This document shows positions 60,836-64,000 of a stretch of 64,000 nucleotides of DNA, in pieces. Position numbers and translations under genes: made by a program. This DNA comes from Streptomyces fuscichromogenes. GTDB taxonomy: Bacteria; Actinomycetota; Actinomycetes; Streptomycetales; Streptomycetaceae. The DNA lies in NCBI RefSeq assembly GCF_014645815.1, contig NZ_BMML01000018.1:124001-188000 (forward strand), given 5' to 3'. The notes under the pieces are model-generated. The model was not told the origin of the DNA, ran no database searches, and was given only the letters and a program-made list of their open reading frames with translations. Within the stretch, counting starts at the first letter, position 1; each line of letters starts with the position of its first letter.

Positions 60836-62236
60836 TCAGGCGGCCGTCTGTGCCTGTACCGCGCCCACCTTCGCTCCCGTGCCGGCCCGGCCCGGCTGGC
60901 GCAGCAGCAGTGCTATCGCCGCCGCCAGCATCGAGATGCCGCCCGCCAGGGCGTAGGCGCCGTTGTAGCCCCAGGCGCCGACCACCATGGAGCCGAGGCC
61001 GCCGCCGAAGAGGCCGCTGACGAGTTTGCCGCTGTAGACCAGGCCGTAGTTGGTGGCGTTGTAGTTCTCGCCGAAGTAGTCCGGGGTGAGGGCGGCGAAG
61101 AGCGGGTAGAAGGCGCCGCCGCCGAAGCCGGAGAGGAAGGCGAAGAACAGGAACAGCCACTCGCTCTTCACGTCACCGGCCCAGATCACACCGAACTGGG
61201 CCAGGCCCAGGACGACGATGACGCAGACGAGGGTCGGCTTGCGGCCGAGACGGTCCGAGAGCCAGCCCACCACGCCACGGCCGACGCCGTTGATGACCGC
61301 CATCACGCCCATCGAGGAGGCCGCGACCAGGGGGCCGAAACCGACGTCCTTCGCGAAGTCCACCTGGAAGGAGATGCCGAAGATCGAGACGCCCGCCGTC
61401 ATGACGATGGAGATCCACATCAGGGGGAGCATGCCGGTGCGGATCGCCTCCTTCGGCGTGAACTGCTTCACCGCGGGCGGGTTCTTGGCGAGGGCCGTAC
61501 CGGTCCTGCTGTCGCCCGCGTGGGTGAGCGGGTCTATCTCGGCCGGCCACCAGTTCTTCGGCGGGTCCTTGAAGAAGAACGCCGAGACCAGGACGACGAC
61601 CATCACGTAGACGCCGATCAGGTCCAGGACTCGGTGGTAATTCGCGGTGTCGAAGGCGTAGTTGAAGATGAAGATGAACGGGAGCGAGCCGTACGCGAAG
61701 CCGCCGTTCACGAAACCCGTGCGAGCGCCCCGGCGTTCGGGGAACCACTTGCCGACCATGTTGATGCAGGTCGCGTAGACCAGACCGGCACCGAGCCCGC
61801 CGATCACGCCGAAGCCCAGGATCGCCAGCCACACGTTGTGCAGGTGGGACAGGGCCAGGAAGCCGACCAGGCACATCGCCGCCCCGGTGTACATCGCACG
61901 GCGCGCGGTCAGGATGCCCTTCTCTCGCAGCCAGCCCGCCGGGAACGCGATGCCGGCCTGGAAGAAGACCCAGATGCTCAGGATCCAGAAGGTGTTGGAC
62001 TGCGTCCAGCCGTGCGCATGGGACAGCGTGTCCTCCGCGGAGCCGTACGCGTACTCGAAGACGCTGATGGCCATCATGGCGACCCACGGGAGATACACCA
62101 TGAGGTTGCGGGAGTGGCCGAGGATGTCCCGGTCGGTCTCGCCGATCCGGTACACCCGGCCGCGGGCGTCCGTCACCTCGCGGTACGGACGTCGTTCGGC
62201 GCCGGTGCTGTTCGTGGCCACAGGGTCAGCCGTCAT
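60836..62236 (-). CDS. OFA-family MFS transporter, copy 2
   Basis: This 466-residue protein starts at ATG 62236 after AAGGAGACC. It has twelve predicted membrane segments. OFA-like motifs: MMAISVFEYAYGSAEDTL, GLGAGLVYATCINMVGKWFPERRGARTG and GFGGGAFYPLFAALTPDYFGENYNATNYGL. A second group of OFA proteins, more distant from the copy at 48759, includes this one and the partial copy 3. The TnpB element sits directly upstream of its ribosome site. Confidence 0.92.
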   Translation of the reverse strand: MTADPVATNSTGAERRPYREVTDARGRVYRIGETDRDILGHSRNLMVYLPWVAMMAISVFEYAYGSAEDTLSHAHGWTQSNTFWILSIWVFFQAGIAFPAGWLREKGILTARRAMYTGAAMCLVGFLALSHLHNVWLAILGFGVIGGLGAGLVYATCINMVGKWFPERRGARTGFVNGGFAYGSLPFIFIFNYAFDTANYHRVLDLIGVYVMVVVLVSAFFFKDPPKNWWPAEIDPLTHAGDSRTGTALAKNPPAVKQFTPKEAIRTGMLPLMWISIVMTAGVSIFGISFQVDFAKDVGFGPLVAASSMGVMAVINGVGRGVVGWLSDRLGRKPTLVCVIVVLGLAQFGVIWAGDVKSEWLFLFFAFLSGFGGGAFYPLFAALTPDYFGENYNATNYGLVYSGKLVSGLFGGGLGSMVVGAWGYNGAYALAGGISMLAAAIALLLRQPGRAGTGAKVGAVQAQTAA

Positions 62237-62255
62237 CGGGGTCTCCTTGGGTGGA

Positions 62256-62278
62256 ATCCCCGGCTTGAGCCGGGGGAT
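62256..62278. repeat. TnpB-element left-end hairpin, CCCCGGCTTGAGCCGGGG
   Basis: A 7-base stem with a TTGA-type loop lies inside GGTGGAATCCCC...GGGGGAT. It is very similar in layout to the sequence at the right end of the element (GGTGGGAATCCCC). It marks the boundary of the insertion, only about 20 bases upstream of the OFA copy 2 ATG. Confidence 0.65.
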
Positions 62279-62373
62279 GAAACGCATCCCGGTTCCGGAG
62301 CCGCGCAGCGGGGGAGCGGTCCGTCGACCGCCCAACGAGCGTTGCTTACACGGAACCTGATAGAATGTGAAGC

Positions 62374-63582
62374 GTGACGCGGCAGGTCAAGCGGGCCTTC
62401 AAGTACCGCTTCTATCCCACGGACGAGCAGACAGCGGAGCTGTCCCGCACGTTCGGCTGCGTCCGCCTCGTGTACAACAAGGCGCTGGAGGAGCGCACAC
62501 AGGCCTGGTACGGCGAGCAGCGCCGGATCTCTTACGTGCAATCGTCCGCAGCGCTTACGGAGTGGAAGAAGACTGAGGAGCTCGCCTTCCTCTCCGAGGT
62601 GTCCTCCGTCCCGCTCCAGCAGGCGCTCCGACATCTTCAGACGGCGTTCGGAAGCTTCTTCGCCAAGCGGTCCAAGTACCCGCGGTTCAAAAGCCGGAAG
62701 AAGTCCCGGGCGTCGGCCGAGTTCACACGCTCCGGTTTCAAGTGGCGTGAGGGGCGTCTGACGCTCGCGAAAATGGCGGAGCCTCTGGACATCCGTTGGT
62801 CGCGGCCCCTCCCCGAAGGTGCGGAGCCGACCACGGTCACGGTGTCCCGCGACGCGGCGGGGCGCTGGTTCGTCTCTCTTCTTTGCGAGGACGACATCAC
62901 CGCCGCACCTGCCACGGACGCGGCGGTGGGCCTGGACGCCGGGATCACGTCCTTGGTAACCCTGTCCACAGGGGAGAAGATCGCCAACCCAAAGCATGGG
63001 CGACGGGACCGCGTCCGCCTGGCGAAGGCTCAGCGGGAGTTGTCCCGTAAGGCGAAGGGTTCGGCGAATCGCGAGAAGGCTCGGCGTCGCGTTGCCAAGG
63101 TCCACGCGCGGATCGCCGACAGGCGTCGCGACTTCCTGCACAAGCTGTCGACTCGTCTCGTCCGTGAGAACCAAACGGTCGTGATCGAGGATCTCACCGT
63201 CCGCAACATGGTCAGGAACCACACGCTGGCCCGCGCCATATCGGATGCGGCCTGGCGAGACCTGCGGATGATGTTGGAATACAAGTGCGCCTGGTATGGG
63301 CGTGAACTCGTGGTTGTGGACCGCTGGTTTCCCAGCAGCAAACTGTGCGGGGCCTGCGGCACAGTCTGCGGGACGCTGCCGTTGAACGTCCGTGAGTGGA
63401 CGTGTGGCTGCGGTGCGGTGCATGACCGCGACGTGAACGCGGCGAAGAACATTCTGGCCGCCGGGCTGGCGGTGTCTGCCTGTGGAGACGGTGTAAGACC
63501 TCAACGGGAGTCCTCCCGGACGGGGCAGTCGTCGATGAAGCAGAAAGCCTCACCCGCGAGGGTGGGAATCCCCCGCCGTTAG
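62374..63582 (+). mobile_element. tnpB: IS200/IS605-type TnpB (RNA-guided nuclease), no tnpA
   Basis: This 402-residue TnpB starts at GTG (MTRQVKRAFKYRFYPTDEQ). The RuvC-like catalytic acids are visible: Asp in AAVGLDAGITSL, Glu in TVVIEDLTVRNM and Asp in CGAVHDRDVNAAKNIL. The zinc finger uses CGACGTVC and CGC. All key residues are present, so the nuclease is probably active. No tnpA lies beside it, so it moves, if at all, with help in trans. It is inserted between two tandem OFA genes. Confidence 0.93.
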
Positions 63583-63597
63583 GTGGGCGAGGAAGCC
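63500..63597 (+). ncRNA. Putative omega RNA / right end of the TnpB element
   Basis: The 3' end of tnpB and the following bases contain hairpin-forming sequence (CACCC-GCGA-GGGTG, then CCCGCC-GTTA-GGTGGG). In TnpB systems the guide RNA scaffold overlaps the 3' end of tnpB and the element's right end. The boundaries given are approximate. Confidence 0.55.
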
Positions 63598-63600
63598 AAG

Positions 63601-64000
63601 TCACGCCATCTCCTCGCCGAGCGGTTGCGGGTTGGGGACGATGCGCCGGGCGCTGGGCCTGCCCGGTGCCTTGAGGAAGAGGGCCAGCACTGCGGAGGCC
63701 AGGCCCACGGAGCCCGCGAGCACGAACGCGCCGTGGTAGTCCCACTCACCGACGACGACCGCGCCCAGACCGGAGCCCACCAGGCCGGAGATCAGCTTGG
63801 AGCTGTAGACCATCCCGTAGTTGGTGGCGTTGTTGTTCTCACCGAAGTAGTCCGCCGTCATGGCCGCGAAGAGCGGGAAGATCGCCCCGCCGCCGAACCC
63901 GGAGACCATGGAGCAGAACAGGAAGAACGGCATGCTGTGCGTCTGGCCGGAGACCAGGACACCGAACTGCGCCGTGCCGAGCACGATGCACACGATGACG
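63601..64000 (-). CDS. OFA-family MFS transporter, copy 3 (5' end outside window)
   Basis: About 132 C-terminal residues are visible up to the window edge. GFGGGAIFPLFAAMTADYFGENNNATNYGM and the following two membrane helices are nearly the same as in copy 2, showing that the two are tandem paralogues. The TnpB element lies between its stop and the start of copy 2. Confidence 0.92.
   Translation of the reverse strand, partial: VIVCIVLGTAQFGVLVSGQTHSMPFFLFCSMVSGFGGGAIFPLFAAMTADYFGENNNATNYGMVYSSKLISGLVGSGLGAVVVGEWDYHGAFVLAGSVGLASAVLALFLKAPGRPSARRIVPNPQPLGEEMA

Overview
The window looks like a stretch of a Streptomyces chromosome. GC content is very high, starts are often GTG or TTG, and many genes are coupled by ATGA or GTGA overlaps. 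Typical Streptomyces families are present (DUF5753-type XRE regulators, CBM2 cellulases, OFA transporters), and one gene carries a rare TTA leucine codon. I saw no rRNA, tRNA or CRISPR array.

Layout. 1-6.4 kb: the end of a phosphoesterase-like gene, a MoxR ATPase/VWA metallopeptidase pair, an OsmC protein and a second-type DnaK. 6.4-10.6 kb: an orphan NarJ, two SAM methyltransferases, an XRE regulator, an MmyB-type regulator fragment and a pterin dehydratase. 10.8-20.2 kb: a secreted cellulase island, with GH74 and GH48 on the minus strand diverging from GH5 and GH6 on the plus strand. All four enzymes carry CBM2, and the divergent promoter region holds a perfect CebR-type operator. 20.1-24.7 kb: a PhyH-like dioxygenase, a His-rich methyltransferase, a GH75 chitosanase with a palindromic operator, an unknown protein and an aldo/keto reductase.

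25.0-36.05 kb is the most notable region. Nine tightly coupled plus-strand genes run pqqA-pqqC-pqqD-pqqE, then GH105, a polysaccharide lyase, a GH28/GH29-like fusion, GH27, and finally a secreted CBM-FN3-FN3 protein whose C-terminal domain is a PQQ-dependent pyranose dehydrogenase (AA12-like). The operon appears to couple synthesis of the redox cofactor PQQ to a secreted set of acidic-glycan-degrading enzymes and to a sugar dehydrogenase that would use the cofactor. pqqB is absent from the window.

36-42 kb: acyl-CoA ligase, a Lrp/AsnC-like regulator, LysR with a divergent BASS-type transporter, and an isochorismatase-like protein. 42-52 kb: a formate module, comprising fdhD, an NAD-linked formate dehydrogenase whose alpha subunit is split into two genes, and a PanE-like reductase. 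These diverge from an oxalate/formate (OFA) transporter with its 44-residue small subunit, followed by a FabH-like enzyme and a GntR regulator that shares an operator-like 9-mer with the divergent promoter. 53.6-60.8 kb: an accessory patch with lower-GC unknown genes, a DUF6879/DUF5753 pair, a 2TM protein resembling conflict-system effectors, frameshifted XRE and VOC genes and a truncated transposase. 60.8-64 kb: two further OFA transporters in tandem, separated by an inserted TnpB element.
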